NCBI GenBank assembly: GCA_963514095.1
Contig: OY741267.1
Span: forward strand, 13,365,585-13,429,584
Direction of reading: 5' to 3'
DNA length: 64,000 nucleotides
Source: Eutrigla gurnardus
Taxonomy: Eukaryota; Chordata; Actinopteri; Perciformes; Triglidae
Part shown: one piece after another, positions 24,773 through 36,151 of the stretch
Numbering within the stretch: position 1 is the stretch's first letter
Layout: each line of letters starts with the position of its first letter
The notes under the pieces: generated by a model
What the model was told of the DNA's origin: nothing
Seen by the model: the letters and a program-made list of their open reading frames with translations, nothing else
Database searches by the model: none
Translations under genes and position numbers: made by a program

Positions 24773-25589
24773 AAGATGGGTGTGGCGGCGCAGCAGGGGG
24801 AGGCGTCACAGATTCAGCTTGGCGTAGCGGAAGTTTCGTGGCAAAAAGCCTCGCCGAGATTGCGCTGAAAGCTCGCCAGCTCCAACCTAGTCTACACTTG
24901 GCGTAAGGCGAATTACAGCTGGCGGAGTGGAAGTTTGGCTGACGGCGCGCAGTGCGCACACGTCACCGAGACCTCACAGGCAGGTTTCCACAGTTCCAGG
25001 CACATTTAAATGCAATAAATAATCACAACAAACACTATTTAATGCAACTGATTGAATCAACACGTGAATTTATATCTATATAGATTGTCCCGTCACATCT
25101 GACGTCAGATCAAAGGCAGATGGCACGCGTAACGGAAACTCAGCCTCTCGGACCAAAACATCTCCCTCTCTCTCCTGTTTTTTATAATATCGGCATTGTT
25201 ATTATTATGATACACACGCACAGCGTGTGATGCGCGTGGTGGGAGCAGCGGCGCTGCTTCTGTCATCGGGTTGTCAAATGACGGAACTTGCACTGAACCT
25301 CCCCTAACGCATTAAAGGTGAGGAGAGGAGCTCATTTGATTGGTGAAGATCTGAATCGGCTGTATTAATCCCAGTCCACGCCTCGTCTCCTCCTCGTCTC
25401 CCACTCACGCCTTCTTCTCCTCCCTCTTTCCCACTTGCGCCGGTGGGCGAGCCGGTGGGCGAGACGGGAGGCGTGCCTGTGTGAGCCTGCGCGGTGCACG
25501 AAACTTGCAAAGTCCAGGCGGACACACCCCGTCGGCGCGGCGCAGGTGTGCTGAAAGCTGACTGCGCCTGGTCTACGAAACTAGGGCCC
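24773..25589. mobile_element. GC-rich non-autonomous DNA element, copy 1 (left end missing)
   Basis: About 90% similar by eye to 40950-41789 over its whole length. It starts abruptly at AAGATGGGTGTGGCGGCGCA (equal to position 40951 of copy 2) and ends in the same terminus ACGAAACTAGGGCCC. The left inverted terminus present in copy 2 is absent here, yet a 7-bp direct repeat ATAGTGT flanks the copy exactly (24766-24772 and 25590-25596). Relative to copy 2 it lacks about 30 bp near 24910 and has a 12-bp tandem duplication (GCCGGTGGGCGA) near 25438-25461. Rich in CGC/GCG, with no coding capacity. Confidence 0.8.
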
Positions 25590-25914
25590 ATAGTGTTGAG
25601 ATATTTTAGATTGCAGGTGAAAATTTGACCTGCTGGTGGCGCTAAGTCAGGAGATCACCGAAGCCAGTGGGATTCCTCTGGGGACCATGAATGTATATCC
25701 TGGTAATCTCTCTTGTTGATGTTGAGATATTTCTTTCTGATTTCAGTAATGTTTCAGTTTTCAGTTGGATGAACATATGTGTTTACTGAGAAATCTGGAA
25801 TCCATATAGTTGGTAAATTAATGTATTGTAATGTTATTCATAGAGCCATAGGAGAATTTCAATGCAAACCTGTAGGTTTTGGGGCCCGGCCACTTTGCCT
25901 CATGTGGCTCACTG
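25590..25914. other. Intergenic, nothing recognised
   Basis: AT-rich unique sequence. Confidence 0.5.
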
Positions 25915-25973
25915 TGAGTATGCTTTGAACCTGTGTGGGTATTTCCCAATGCCTTAACCACTCTGCCATCACA
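25915..25973 (-). repeat. tRNA-Ser-like remnant (SINE head or tRNA pseudogene)
   Basis: On the - strand GTGATGGCAGAGTGGTTAAG resembles a tRNA-Ser 5' half with its A box, and GGTTCAAAGCA (plus strand 25921-25931) resembles the B box/T arm. Only about 25 nt separate the boxes, too short for a complete anticodon and variable arm, so it cannot be a working tRNA. Confidence 0.45.
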
Positions 25974-26115
25974 ACTTCATATTAAAGCTCTCTTCCTTCA
26001 TCACCTCTCAAGAGAGTTTGTAGCATTTGTGGCAGGGAAAAAGCAACTTGACTGTTAATGGCAAAGCTTTTATCTGATGTTCTCATCCAGAACCACTGCT
26101 GAGCAGTGAGGAGGA

Positions 26116-26117
<2 letters not shown>

Positions 26118-26206
<89 letters not shown>
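26118..26206 (+). repeat. (TG)n microsatellite
   Basis: Uninterrupted run of about 44 TG units. Confidence 0.96.
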
Positions 26207-26207
<1 letters not shown>

Positions 26208-26589
26208 AGTGAAGGACACTTTGTCAAGACAGATGGCTGATAAAAATGAGTCTCAGAACTTCCAGTTCCAGAGCAGCCTCTTAAGTTGCCTTTTGCATAT
26301 ATAATGTAACAAAGATGTGTTCTTTGGGTAGTGACTGTAAGGCTCATGTATGAGGAACATGTTTTAAGGAAATGGACAAGGTTAAAAATGATTAGACAGT
26401 ACAATGATTTAATTCAGAATTTAAGATTCAGAAGTGTGAACAATACAGAGGAAATGTTTTAAAAAAGGTTAAACGTACTGGTGCCCAGCTTGATTACAGG
26501 CCAGCCAAAGTTGTCCAAACAGTCAAGTGACCCATATTGAAAGTTCCGGTGTATAATTCCTCATCGGTAACGAGTAAAACAAGTGAGAT

Positions 26590-26970
26590 AGTCTACTGGG
26601 GGTGGGTGGGTCAAACAAACACAGGACTTTCACCCAGGAGGACTTTCAACTCGTTATGTAACGTTACATAAGGGTGGTTATTTATTTTCGCTTTGCCGTT
26701 GTTGATACATTGTTATGTTATAACGAAACAGAAAACCATGATCTTTTTTCCAACCTTAACCAAGTAGCCAAACAAACACAGGACTTTCACCCAGGAGACC
26801 AATGTTTGTGTCCGTGTTAAACAAAAATGAAATGTTTACTTCAAGGAAGCTCGCAACAACTTGTTGTTTTAACTTTATGCTAGTTACATTGTTCCGGTAT
26901 TATTTTAACACAAACCATTATCTTATTTCTAACCGAACCGAGTACTTAACCTACTCGGTTGGTTCGCAAA
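26590..26970 (+). mobile_element. Two decayed, tandem pieces of the inverted-terminus family
   Basis: The core CAAACACAGGACTTTCACCC AGGAG occurs twice (26616 and 26770), each followed by GTTACATT or TTACATAAG-type sequence, an AAACCATGATCTTTTTTCC or AAACCATTATCTTATTTCT segment and an AACC...GAGTA tail. This suggests one copy inserted into or duplicated within another. Confidence 0.55.
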
Positions 26971-27429
26971 ACGCATCATTCAACGTATTCTGTGGTTTAA
27001 AGAAACATACAGGGCCAACAGTTTTCCTGGCAGCTCAGGCTAAACACGTCACAGAGCAAAAGATTAGAAGTAACAAATTAAAGGCAACATCTGAATGAAT
27101 GAGTGCAGAAACATAACCAATGCAGCTGCTTCCGTACAGGTGTACTGATGATAGAATGGAACACTTAACAGGCCCAGCTTTGGATCGAGGTGGAGAGAGG
27201 AAAATATAAAGTGACTATGACTCAGTGACACATAGATGGACAGCGCTCTTTGTCATTTTGAGTGCACACACTATGTCAACAGAGCAGTCACATTTCTGTG
27301 CTAAATCTCAAACTCTTGCATTCCAAACTCGTGTAGTTTGCATTGATCCGTATCACGTATCATGGCTGAACTCCCTCAGAAGCCGATTGGAGATTGGAAA
27401 CTTGTTCATTACTGCGAAAAATGGCTTTC
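26971..27429. other. Intergenic, nothing recognised
   Basis: Short frames only. Confidence 0.5.
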
Positions 27430-27970
27430 CCCCCACATCTGTTTAACAGCTGAGCTCGCCCCTCTGCAGCTACTGAACTCCCTCTTTAATAGTTTGTCAC
27501 TGGAAAATTCATAAATTAATAGCATTGCAGGAGTTTGTTCTGTTTAGCGGAAAGCAGTGAGGCTGGTGAGCCGAGTCCCTCGGAGGTGAAACGCCTCTGG
27601 AAATGCGGTCCAATGTCAAACTTGAGCCTTGAAATTCTGGGAAATGCATTTAGCACTACTCCCACAGAGTGAATGTTGGAGCATTAGCGTCCATCCCTGC
27701 AGTCGGTCACCAACTCCCTTCTGCACATGGGAGACCGTCATTCCCCCCCAGTAATTACATTAAGCACAGAATCTCCCAGAATATTAGCCGAATGGAAAGG
27801 AATGCGCTGCACTCCTTCCCCGGCCACCCCGGCATTGTCTATACTTCTGAACACTGTTTGTTTTCAATTGTCTTTTCTGTAAACCGAAAACACTGGAGCG
27901 TCTCACAGCAGGCTGTGGGATCTCTGCTGCAGCGAATACAGATGTTTATCCGATCAACTAAACACAGATA
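27430..27970. promoter_or_regulatory. Candidate conserved non-coding block
   Basis: Repeat-free, balanced composition, with AAATTAATAG (27513-27522), AGTAATTACATTAAGC (about 27751) and other AT-core homeodomain-like sites embedded in GC-richer sequence. No open frame looks like protein. Regulatory role is inferred only from composition, motifs and location in a desert next to a developmental gene. Confidence 0.25.
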
Positions 27971-29118
27971 TAAGGTTTCACGGAAGGGAGAGTGAGAGAG
28001 ATGCGGCGAGCTGAACCGCACAGCACCGTTGTTCAGGAGCTGTCAGCCTTTGTTTTTGTTTCACTCTAAATGAAGACATCCAACGGCATCCTGCAGAAAA
28101 ATGATTTCCTCAAAATGCAAACGGATGGTATCAGAATGATGAGCAATACACTTGCACTTATCGTGTTTCTAAATCACATATGTTTTTAAAATACTGACAG
28201 CTGAATTTTAATTATATAACATGCTGGAATCAAACCGCATGCACCTGCAGTGATTTAGTGTCCTTAAAAAAAAAACAGTAGCGACCTCAGGAAGCCTTTA
28301 CCAACAAATGAATGACTGTAATGGAAACAGAAATCCCTGAACTCAAAAGCACCGATTCAGAAGCAGTAGAATTACCAAAATCCTTTTAATCAGTCCAAAA
28401 AAAAAACAAGCAGGCATAGCCAGGCATGTACCACGAGACAATCTGGCAGAGGGTTAGGATGAAGAGGAACCAGGAAATGGACGGGGAAGTTAGGATGAGG
28501 GGAGTGAGCTGATTGCAGGGCAGATGAGGGTGACAGGATCTATAATGACAGGAGGGTTAGTGATCAGGCAGGACAATACAGAGGGGAAAAACAACATATC
28601 AACAGCTACAACATGACTAACCTCAAACATAAAGGACAACTAATGACTTAGCCCCAAACTTTATCCACCATGTTTTAGAAATACCTTCAGGGGATGATTG
28701 AAGTGAGATGTGTGTGTTTAGGGAATGCAAGGCTCCGTGGCACGCAGACACAAGTGTCTGTCTGGGACTTAATCCATATTTGCACAGAGAGTGTTTTGCA
28801 CCCGTCCCTCCCATATAATTGCACCGCTAAGTGTTTCAGAGGGAGATGGGGAGGAGATCTGGGTGGTCTCCTGACTTCCTCACTCCCTGCAGCACATTGA
28901 CCGGAGGCCTGTGATTCACCGTCATTAGCATTCCACCGCAGCAAACCAGCAGGATGTGAGTGAGGAGCAGCCTCAACGTCTCCGTGTCTGATCTCCCCAA
29001 ATTCACTGTTTGACTTATATACTTTTATACATATTTAGGACATCAGTTACATTTCTGACAGTTGCTTTAATACAACTTTTTGTGAGTTTTTGAGTTAAAG
29101 ATAAATTATAATAATAAT
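27971..29118. other. Intergenic; contains the second copy of the 11,020 repeat
   Basis: 28440-28560 is related to 11020-11115 (shared GAGTGAGCTGATTGCAGG block). The rest is unique, with no gene. Confidence 0.5.
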
Positions 29119-29151
29119 GAAATAGCAGAAATCTCAGATTTCTGCTATTTC
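29119..29151. repeat. Perfect 33-bp palindrome
   Basis: GAAATAGCAGAAATCT, a single C, then the exact reverse complement AGATTTCTGCTATTTC. A 16-bp perfect stem with a one-base centre can extrude as a cruciform. Confidence 0.95.
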
Positions 29152-30787
29152 CTGTGTCTCCTGTCAACACTGATAGGCTTTCGTGACAGAGCGTCACATA
29201 AATTTCATGCCTGAGGTGAAATATTTTATATTGTGTGAATGACGAATTATGCAAATTCTGCTTCTATGCGCCTATTTGCGTCTGTTCACATCTTTGCATT
29301 GACTTTGCATGTAATCGCACCGCCATACGTTACGTTGCAATGACTTGCATGTGCGTTTACTATTGAATCCTAGTCATCTAAATGCTGTTGAGACTTTTTA
29401 AAATGGTCTTTAAACCTGCAAATGTTCACTGGTAAGTGAACCAGGCACATTTCTTGCTCAGTTCAGCCACTTGAGACACATGCAGTCGATTTGCTGTTTT
29501 ACAAAACAACGTCCTGTCAGATTTGAGACATGTTTACGGTGGACAATCCCTAATTATTCACCAACAAAGATGGGTCACAGTTCACGCCGGCTTCCTCCTG
29601 CCGCGCAGACAGACATCCGACTCTTGACGTTTCTGAAAGAGGTTGCAGCACAAACCCCCGGCAGAGACATCATGACCTCCTTGCCAACAGGTGCTCACTG
29701 TTGAATAATAATACGACAAAACATTTGCAGCCTTGTCAGTCAGAATAAATGCCAAATAAATACTTCTATGCACGGTAGTCCTGCATACCAGGTCACTGTC
29801 AGGACAATTATTCCCTCGTCGAGTTCGTCAAGTAAGTGAAGCCAAGACCAGTCGCTCTAAATTACTGTCAGCTTTCTACCTCGGCTCCTGTTTCCTGTTA
29901 TGGCATGTATCTGTCATCCGTGATCATTTATGGCTTGGTGCTTGGACTGCATACTTGAACTCTTTTACTGCATGTCCAGCGGACGATCTGGGGATTTAAG
30001 TTCTGCGTCACTCATTATTAAGTTGCTCTGGAAAAGAGCATCAGCTTAATTCCTCCCATGTAATGCAAAATGTAAGCTTGGCTACCTGGCTGGAGTTTTC
30101 TGCCCAGATGCTTTCGCCTGGAGCCATATTGACTCCTGCCTGACTACCGGTCAACACAGCCCCAGGCGCTGTTCACGGCAGCTCACGCCTGAGCCTGCAC
30201 AGAGACATCAGTCAACAGAGTCGGGCGCGCATTTGATTGGACGAGACCAGGGCCAAAAAACTCAGACGGGACCCCCGGGGACCCACAAGGCCGTGCACCT
30301 CACTCGTGCTGTCAATAACCCTATCAGCTGCCCTTTCTGAATACTGATTTCATATTGATTGATTCAAGTACACAGCTGCAGCCCTACGTGGCTGTGACAG
30401 CTTGGTTTTTATTATGTTACAAAACTATTTAAACATTATATATTCAGACTTTTGATAGAGGTTTTGCACATTCATAAACAAATGCCTAAATGGAAAAACA
30501 GGCCTGTCAATAATTACCCACTTCCTTTAAACAAGGTGGACGTGTGCCGGCGCTGGGACCAGTCCACTCAAGCACGCAGTGATGCATGTGTGGAACGCGT
30601 CTTCCAAGCGGACAATATAATGAGAACTACTACGCATCGGTGGTGTCTGCAGTTATGCGTGTACACGTCCGTTTGGGAGTATGATCGAGGCTAAAGGCAG
30701 CTTTTAACGTGCTGTCACTGCAGCCCCTGACTGTTTAGTCCCATTTTATATCTATAGAGATATAAGAAGACCTTATATTTGCATAGT
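29152..30787. other. Intergenic; GC-balanced block at 29980-30310
   Basis: No gene. The 29980-30310 stretch (including CTCATTATTAAGTTGC and CATTTGATTGGACGAG) is repeat-free and could be a conserved non-coding element, but this is a weak inference. Confidence 0.4.
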
Positions 30788-30950
30788 ATGTTGCCCTTCA
30801 ACCATAAGGTTGGTGGTTCAATCCCCAGCAGCTATACTGTCTGAATGTTGAAGTATCCTTGAGCAAGACACTGAACCAGTTCCTCCCGCTTTACACCAGC
30901 CCACTGCACCGAAGGCTTCGGATTAAATGCAGACGTCATCCTCCATGTAT
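30788..30950 (+). mobile_element. tRNA-derived SINE, 5'-truncated
   Basis: Contains a pol III B box GGTTCAATCCC (30815-30825) preceded by ACCATAAGGTTGGT, then the tRNA-unrelated body with GAAGTATCCTTGAGCAAGAC and ACTGAACCAGTTCCTCCCG. This order is what I recognise from a widespread fish tRNA-SINE. The A-box half is missing or decayed. Confidence 0.7.
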
Positions 30951-31834
30951 GTTAATGAGGACTATAATATATTTAGGTTATAGATAAAGAGATCAACTTG
31001 GAAAACTTTGCCTTCACTGACACAGATCTGGAGTTACAAATAATAGAGCGTTTGCAGCTTTTTCTGTCATGACAATGAGTGAAAAACTGCCGGCTTCTTC
31101 TTTTGTGTGCTACCTCCATGTCCCGCCTGCTAGTGCAAAGCCACCGTGTCTTGACTTGACTTCCCCTCTGAATGAATCGTGGCCCAGCTGTTGACTAATA
31201 GTCCGCATTTACCACTAAAAAAACACCATGTCACCACTCCCGGTGTCCAATGTGTGGGTGGTGGGGAAGGGAGGGGCTGGCTGAGTAAATAGGATGGGGG
31301 TTGGGGGCAAAGCAGGAGTTGTAGCATTGTATTGTTTGAGTGACAGTGGGACAGCGAGGGGGAACGGGTGGTCCCAACCCAGAGACAATGCCTGAGAACA
31401 CGCTGCTTCTCAACTAATCCCCCTTTGTGGGGCAGGGTGGGAAACCCCTTACAAATAGCCGTCACCAGCATGATTCATGCCTTTAACATGACATGGGAAT
31501 CTGGAATCACCTTTTACAAAATTAACTGTAATCTGCAGATTTTGCAACTATCAAAAAAATAAATAAAGTTAAATTCTGCTGTGACAAAACTCTACTGTCT
31601 GGAGTGGGAAAATATTTTTATTCTAATTGTATTCATTATTTAAACTCAGAGATATATTTGAAGTGGTGTATTTGTTTTTGATTTTGTCACCCTAAAACAT
31701 ATTGTAGTGTGAATCGTTCTCTTCACTGTGTTGGAATAAATGCACTCTAAATCACATATATAGCCTACAAATGAACTCTATAATCAACATAATAGTGAAC
31801 CCAGAAGTATAAATAGTAAAAATAAATGTGCGTA
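30951..31834. other. Intergenic, nothing recognised
   Basis: Mixed sequence; G-rich on + at 31255-31380. No gene. Confidence 0.5.
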
Positions 31835-32050
31835 AGGAGGGGGCCAGGGTGGGTATAAAAACACAGTCAACATTGATTTATTTGTAATGTAACTTGCATT
31901 GTTATTTTAACCCAAACCACAATCTTCCTAAACCTCACCTAAAGTAGCTTTGTTGCCAAAACCTAACCAAGTGGTTTCCTGTGAAGACGGAAGTTTATTT
32001 TGAAAAGCCTGTATCCATGTAAACAGCCTTGACACATGTTGCTGAGTAAT
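31835..32050 (+). mobile_element. Decayed copy of the inverted-terminus family (3' half best kept)
   Basis: Contains TTAACCCAAACCACAATCTT, CCTAAACC, AACCTAACCAAGTGGTTTCC and TGTGAAGACGGAAGTTTATT, matching the equivalent segments in the copies at 26.6, 51.1 and 56.3 kb. Confidence 0.6.
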
Positions 32051-32239
32051 GTAGAACATTTCAATCAGATTTACAAATAAATGGATACAAAAATACTGAA
32101 ATGTTACAGGGAAGAAAAACCTGTTTCCCTAGAAATTATTACTATGCTCCCCATCAACTGCTCAGTTTAATAATTACATTGTGCATGCTACAGTATGCAT
32201 ATACTTTGCCAAATTTAGAGATTGAAATCAGGTGGTAAC

Positions 32240-32310
32240 TTCCAATTCTGAAAAGTGAAGCCAAAGCTGAATTGCCTTCAACCTGCATTCTTTCTAATGG
32301 CCATCAGGGG
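32240..32310 (+). repeat. Dispersed repeat, shares an identical 31-mer with 55297-55327
   Basis: Begins near CTGAAAAGTGAAGCC and ends AACCTGCATTCTTTCTAATG then GCCATCAGGGG. The last 31 bases are exactly the reverse complement of 55297-55327. This is part of a repeat common in fish DNA as far as I recall. Confidence 0.6.
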
Positions 32311-32439
32311 AGGATCATCAGCTTTGTCGTTAAGACTCCAATCCACAAACTGTTCTATCTAAATCTTTTTTGTTGTTGTTGTTAACTTCACCGAACTGGA
32401 CTAACAATGTGAAACCCAATCCGGGCTTTAGGTGGAACA

Positions 32440-32760
32440 CACCTCCTGAAGTCGAGGTTGTTTATTCAGAAGATTAGGATTGTATTCAGTGAGGAGCTGC
32501 AAGAGGGGGAAAACCACGTCAGAGTATCTGCTTACATTCGGCCCAATTAACAATACAATGGTGCAGGGATTTGCGGAGAATCAAGTCGGCCTATTTGTCA
32601 GCATACATCTGTTAATTATTTGTGTAAATTAGGTCCCAAACAATAATTATCACCTACAATTAGGTCAGTGGGGAGAGGAGAAGGAACTGTCATTAATTGT
32701 GTTTAAAATGCTGACAACACCAATTAGCCGCTAGATTTGTCCCCGCTGCCACCCAAAGAC
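32440..32760. promoter_or_regulatory. Candidate enhancer: homeodomain/Sox site cluster
   Basis: Within 200 bp there are five TAAT/ATTA-core sites: CAATTAAC (32544), TTAATTA (32612-32618), ATAATTAT (32643-32650), ATTAATTG (32692-32699) and CAATTAG (32721). A Sox-type ACAATGG lies next to the first. The block is free of simple repeats and coding-like frames. This density fits a neural or eye enhancer, which would suit frizzled-8, but the target and activity are inference. Confidence 0.35.
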
Positions 32761-33814
32761 TGCTCTCCCTGTTGTGGGGATGAAACTCACCACGCTTCCC
32801 CCGATACACAGTGTGCCCAGTCATACTGGTTCAGCTATCAGCCATTCTGCTCCAGCACACAGAAACGCACAGGGCCGTAATGTAATCTGGCATGAGGTCA
32901 TGAAATTTGTGGGCGAATCGCTCTCAGCGTGGAAAATGATCCAGTGGGACTGGCGCTGATAGTGAGCCTGGGAGAAAACAGAATATGCAAACGGCCGCTG
33001 AAAGTGCACATGAAGTAGCGTTCGGAAGTTCAGCGTGTGTTCTTAAGTAGCCAAATGTCCTGCTGAAGTGTCCTTGACAGCAAATTTAGCTGCTTAGTCA
33101 GTGAATGCCCTCAGATAAGATGGTTGAAAACAAAAAGAAGAACAAAACACACATCGATGGATTCAACAACTACAAGTGCAGATTTAAAATACACACACGG
33201 GGAGTGAAGAGCAATCTGCTCAAAGCATCAGCTGTGTGTAGGTGCTCATCAACGTCCACACCGTTGTCTTTACCTTCGCAGCAGTAAAGAGTGTTCAGTA
33301 TGTGGAGGGAGTCGCCCTGATTCTCCTAATGGGAGAGCCAGTGAAATGGCCGTAGTGTCACAGAATGACCACATAACTTTTGAGAGTATGAATAACAATA
33401 TTCTGTCCTTTTACTAATTAAAATTCATGCTGAGTGCAATACATTTGTTCTATCACTCCAACCTTACTTGCCAGTGGTTTATGGTGGCTAATGTTGTGGC
33501 ACACTTCTGATATATAAACAGATTTCTGTGTGACTGACATTATAGAGTCAGTTAGCTTTAGCTGTTGCTTATTTACACATCCAGCATGCACCGAGCAACG
33601 TCAGCATCCATTTGATGTTGTGTTAAGTACAGAGAGAACATGACTAACATGTTCACTCTCCTTTCATCTCTGTTTTGGTCTCCACCACCTCTTGAGGGAG
33701 AACCTGATCCAGTATGTTCACCAACTGATCGAAATGTTAAATGTTTTTTGCATTCTGGTCAGAGGTAGTGAGGTAGTATATCGAGCAACCATTATTGAAG
33801 GTTATGTGGTATAA
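32761..33814. other. Intergenic, nothing recognised
   Basis: Unique sequence without a supported gene. Confidence 0.5.
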
Positions 33815-33985
33815 TAAGAGATGAAGTCCACTAAGAGAGGGTCAAACACAGGCCGCTGTTCATGTGTGAAACCAAAAACAAACCTTGAGTTTATGTTTGT
33901 TATGTTACATTACACAATAAAGTCTGCTGTTACATTCCACATTACACATAGTCATTCCATGTATCGTTGATATCAAATTATTGAT
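33815..33985 (+). mobile_element. Decayed copy of the inverted-terminus family
   Basis: GTCAAACACAGGCCGCTGTT then CATGTGTGAAACCAAAAAC and TTATGTTACATTACAC match the family core; the ends are lost. Confidence 0.45.
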
Positions 33986-34989
33986 TACAGCCACTTTAAA
34001 GTTGCTTCTTGCTACCATCATGTAAAGGTTAAGACTCTTTGTGTGTTGCTCAGCTGACGTTGGAATGCCTTGCTGAAGGACACTGCAACAGTCACTCCTG
34101 AAGGAGGAGACAGCGCTTCCTGTGGACTTTCCCACAGTTTCCCAGTCCAGTCTGCAGGTTTGAACTTGTGACTCTGACCTGTCACCTTTCTATCTTTACG
34201 GATGTCAGAGTTGTTATGAATTACTTTGCTTCCGGGAGCGCAGATGACTTGATGTATGTGTTCCAGCATTCAATAGTTTATACAGTATGTCAACACACTG
34301 TATGTTCAGACTATTTGATCTCATGTTGCTCATTACTTAACTGTCTGTTTTCTTAATATTTCTGACTGAATCACCTCCGTGATGAAATCTTGGCCAGTTA
34401 TTCTATATCACATCTCACTGACCAGCGGCTTTTGTATCAAGAAAACTCAAACGTTTCCAAAACATCACTCCAGCTGAATATTGATTCAGTCATTTTCAGA
34501 TCAAAAGACCAGATTAAAATTGACATTTATCGGCTGCATATTGAAATACACAGTGATATGTAACTTAAACATTTAAATAACGTTTCCCTTTCAAACAAAT
34601 TTAGCCCAGACTACCAACTATATTAACAGTTGGTAATGAGTTGAGTATACATCTGCTGAATGTAAAACAGGTCACGTTTTTTATGACCTTCATTTATTTC
34701 CACAGTCGAGAACCGCCCAGCCTCCTTTACTGCTGAGCACTGATCCGGAGCAGCTCTGAGCCAAAGCATGGCTGTTTAAAGGTTTGTTTCTTTCAGCTTG
34801 ACAGATGTGATTTTTTGTAAATAAAGCGCAGAAAAATTGAAAGACAGGAGGTTGCGTATTCGTGGCCATGTATACTTTGATCGCAGCAAAACAATGATTC
34901 CATCGCTATCCAACAACCTCCAACAATACAAAAGAGAATCCCTTCTCCTGTCACAATAGTCAAAAATCCGCACAGTTCTACATGTATAA
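33986..34989. other. Intergenic, nothing recognised
   Basis: AT-rich; no supported feature. Confidence 0.5.
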
Positions 34990-35460
34990 TACCTACAGGC
35001 ATATCAATTATTGAGCTCCACTAAAGCACCTCAAAAATAATTAAAACAATGGGCTAAATTGGATATCACTCTACTTTACCGCTGCAGCTACTTCAACAAA
35101 TTAACAAATGAGCCAAAACACGGCGCAATACTGAGAACCGAGTTCATTTTCATTAAATGATAACACATTCCAGCCAATTCAGGTCTTTTTAATTTTTTTT
35201 TTTTATTATTTGCGTATTCATAAATTCCGGGCACGGGCGCATGAACCTCAACCTTTGTTAATATGAATATATTGTGAGGCATTTGCATAATCCACTTCAT
35301 AATCCACTGCAGCACTCGGCGGTAACAAAGATAAGGAGGGGTAGCCACTGTTTCTCCTGGGAACGCTACACAGATAAACGGAGAAAAAGAGACCCACTTT
35401 CTGCTCCTATTATGAGATAAAAAAAAAAGAGGAAGGCTTTGCAAAGTTTTCACTTTTCAA
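34990..35460. promoter_or_regulatory. Candidate enhancer: POU octamer, TCF/Sox and GATA-like sites
   Basis: Perfect octamer ATTTGCAT at 35281-35288, CTTTGTT at 35253-35259, AACAAAG at 35324-35330 overlapping AGATAAGG at 35329-35336, plus several ATAATCC and TAATTAAAAC sites. No protein-like frame. Inferred regulatory block; conservation untested. Confidence 0.3.
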
Positions 35461-35797
35461 TGCATTTCCCTTTTAGAGACAGATGGTGGTGGAATATCAT
35501 TATTTGTATGTGTTCTGTTTTTTTTATTTTCACAGACGCTGAAATTTACTGAATTTCCTCAGAGACGAGGTGCATGGGTTATTTATGTATCCGCCACAGA
35601 CACAGCATGCTGATTGTATTACCTCGCTGCTGCTTCACTGAGACGCTGAAATATGTTTCTTGCAGAATCTTTTTTTTTTTCATAAAAAAAAACTGCAACG
35701 GGAGGAATCACAGGGCGACAAATGAGCAAACAGAAAACTCCCGACTTGTCCTGAACATCACTAATGAGAACCCTTTTTAGCTTCAATGTGGATGGAA

Positions 35798-35800
<3 letters not shown>
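35461..35800. other. Intergenic, nothing recognised
   Basis: AT-rich sequence with T and A homopolymers (35669-35690). Confidence 0.5.
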
Positions 35801-35844
<44 letters not shown>

Positions 35845-35873
35845 TGCACCTGAATGACTTTGTGAGTGCATGA

Positions 35874-35920
<47 letters not shown>

Positions 35921-35949
35921 TGCACCTGAATGACTTTGTGAGTGCATGA

Positions 35950-35993
<44 letters not shown>
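35801..35993 (+). repeat. Three (TG)n arrays in a 76-bp higher-order repeat
   Basis: TG runs at 35801-35843, 35875-35919 and 35951-35993 are separated by two identical spacers (CTGCACCTGAATGACTTTGT then GAGTGCATGAA). The distance between spacers is 76 bp. Confidence 0.93.
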
Positions 35994-35994
<1 letters not shown>

Positions 35995-36106
35995 GTGACT
36001 GAGACAGTGAAAAGCTCTCTTAAGTCCCGCAATCTTTCCAAATTGGCCTATGGGATGACGCCACCACACAACTACATCCATCCCCGCTGTGCTGCATGCA
36101 TTCCTG
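35994..36106. other. Intergenic
   Basis: Short unique stretch between TG arrays. Confidence 0.4.
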
Positions 36107-36151
36107 GTGTGTGTGTGTGTGTGTGTGCGTGTGTGCGTGTGTGTGTGTGTT
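36107..36151 (+). repeat. (GT)n microsatellite with GC interruptions
   Basis: GT run with two CGT interruptions. Confidence 0.9.

Noticed and set aside
25304..25591. 95-codon frame on - and its near-copy at 41516-41803
   Set aside because: Both lie inside the GC-rich non-autonomous element; the shared frame reflects sequence homology between copies and low stop frequency in GC-rich DNA, not a conserved gene (it has an in-frame length change between copies).
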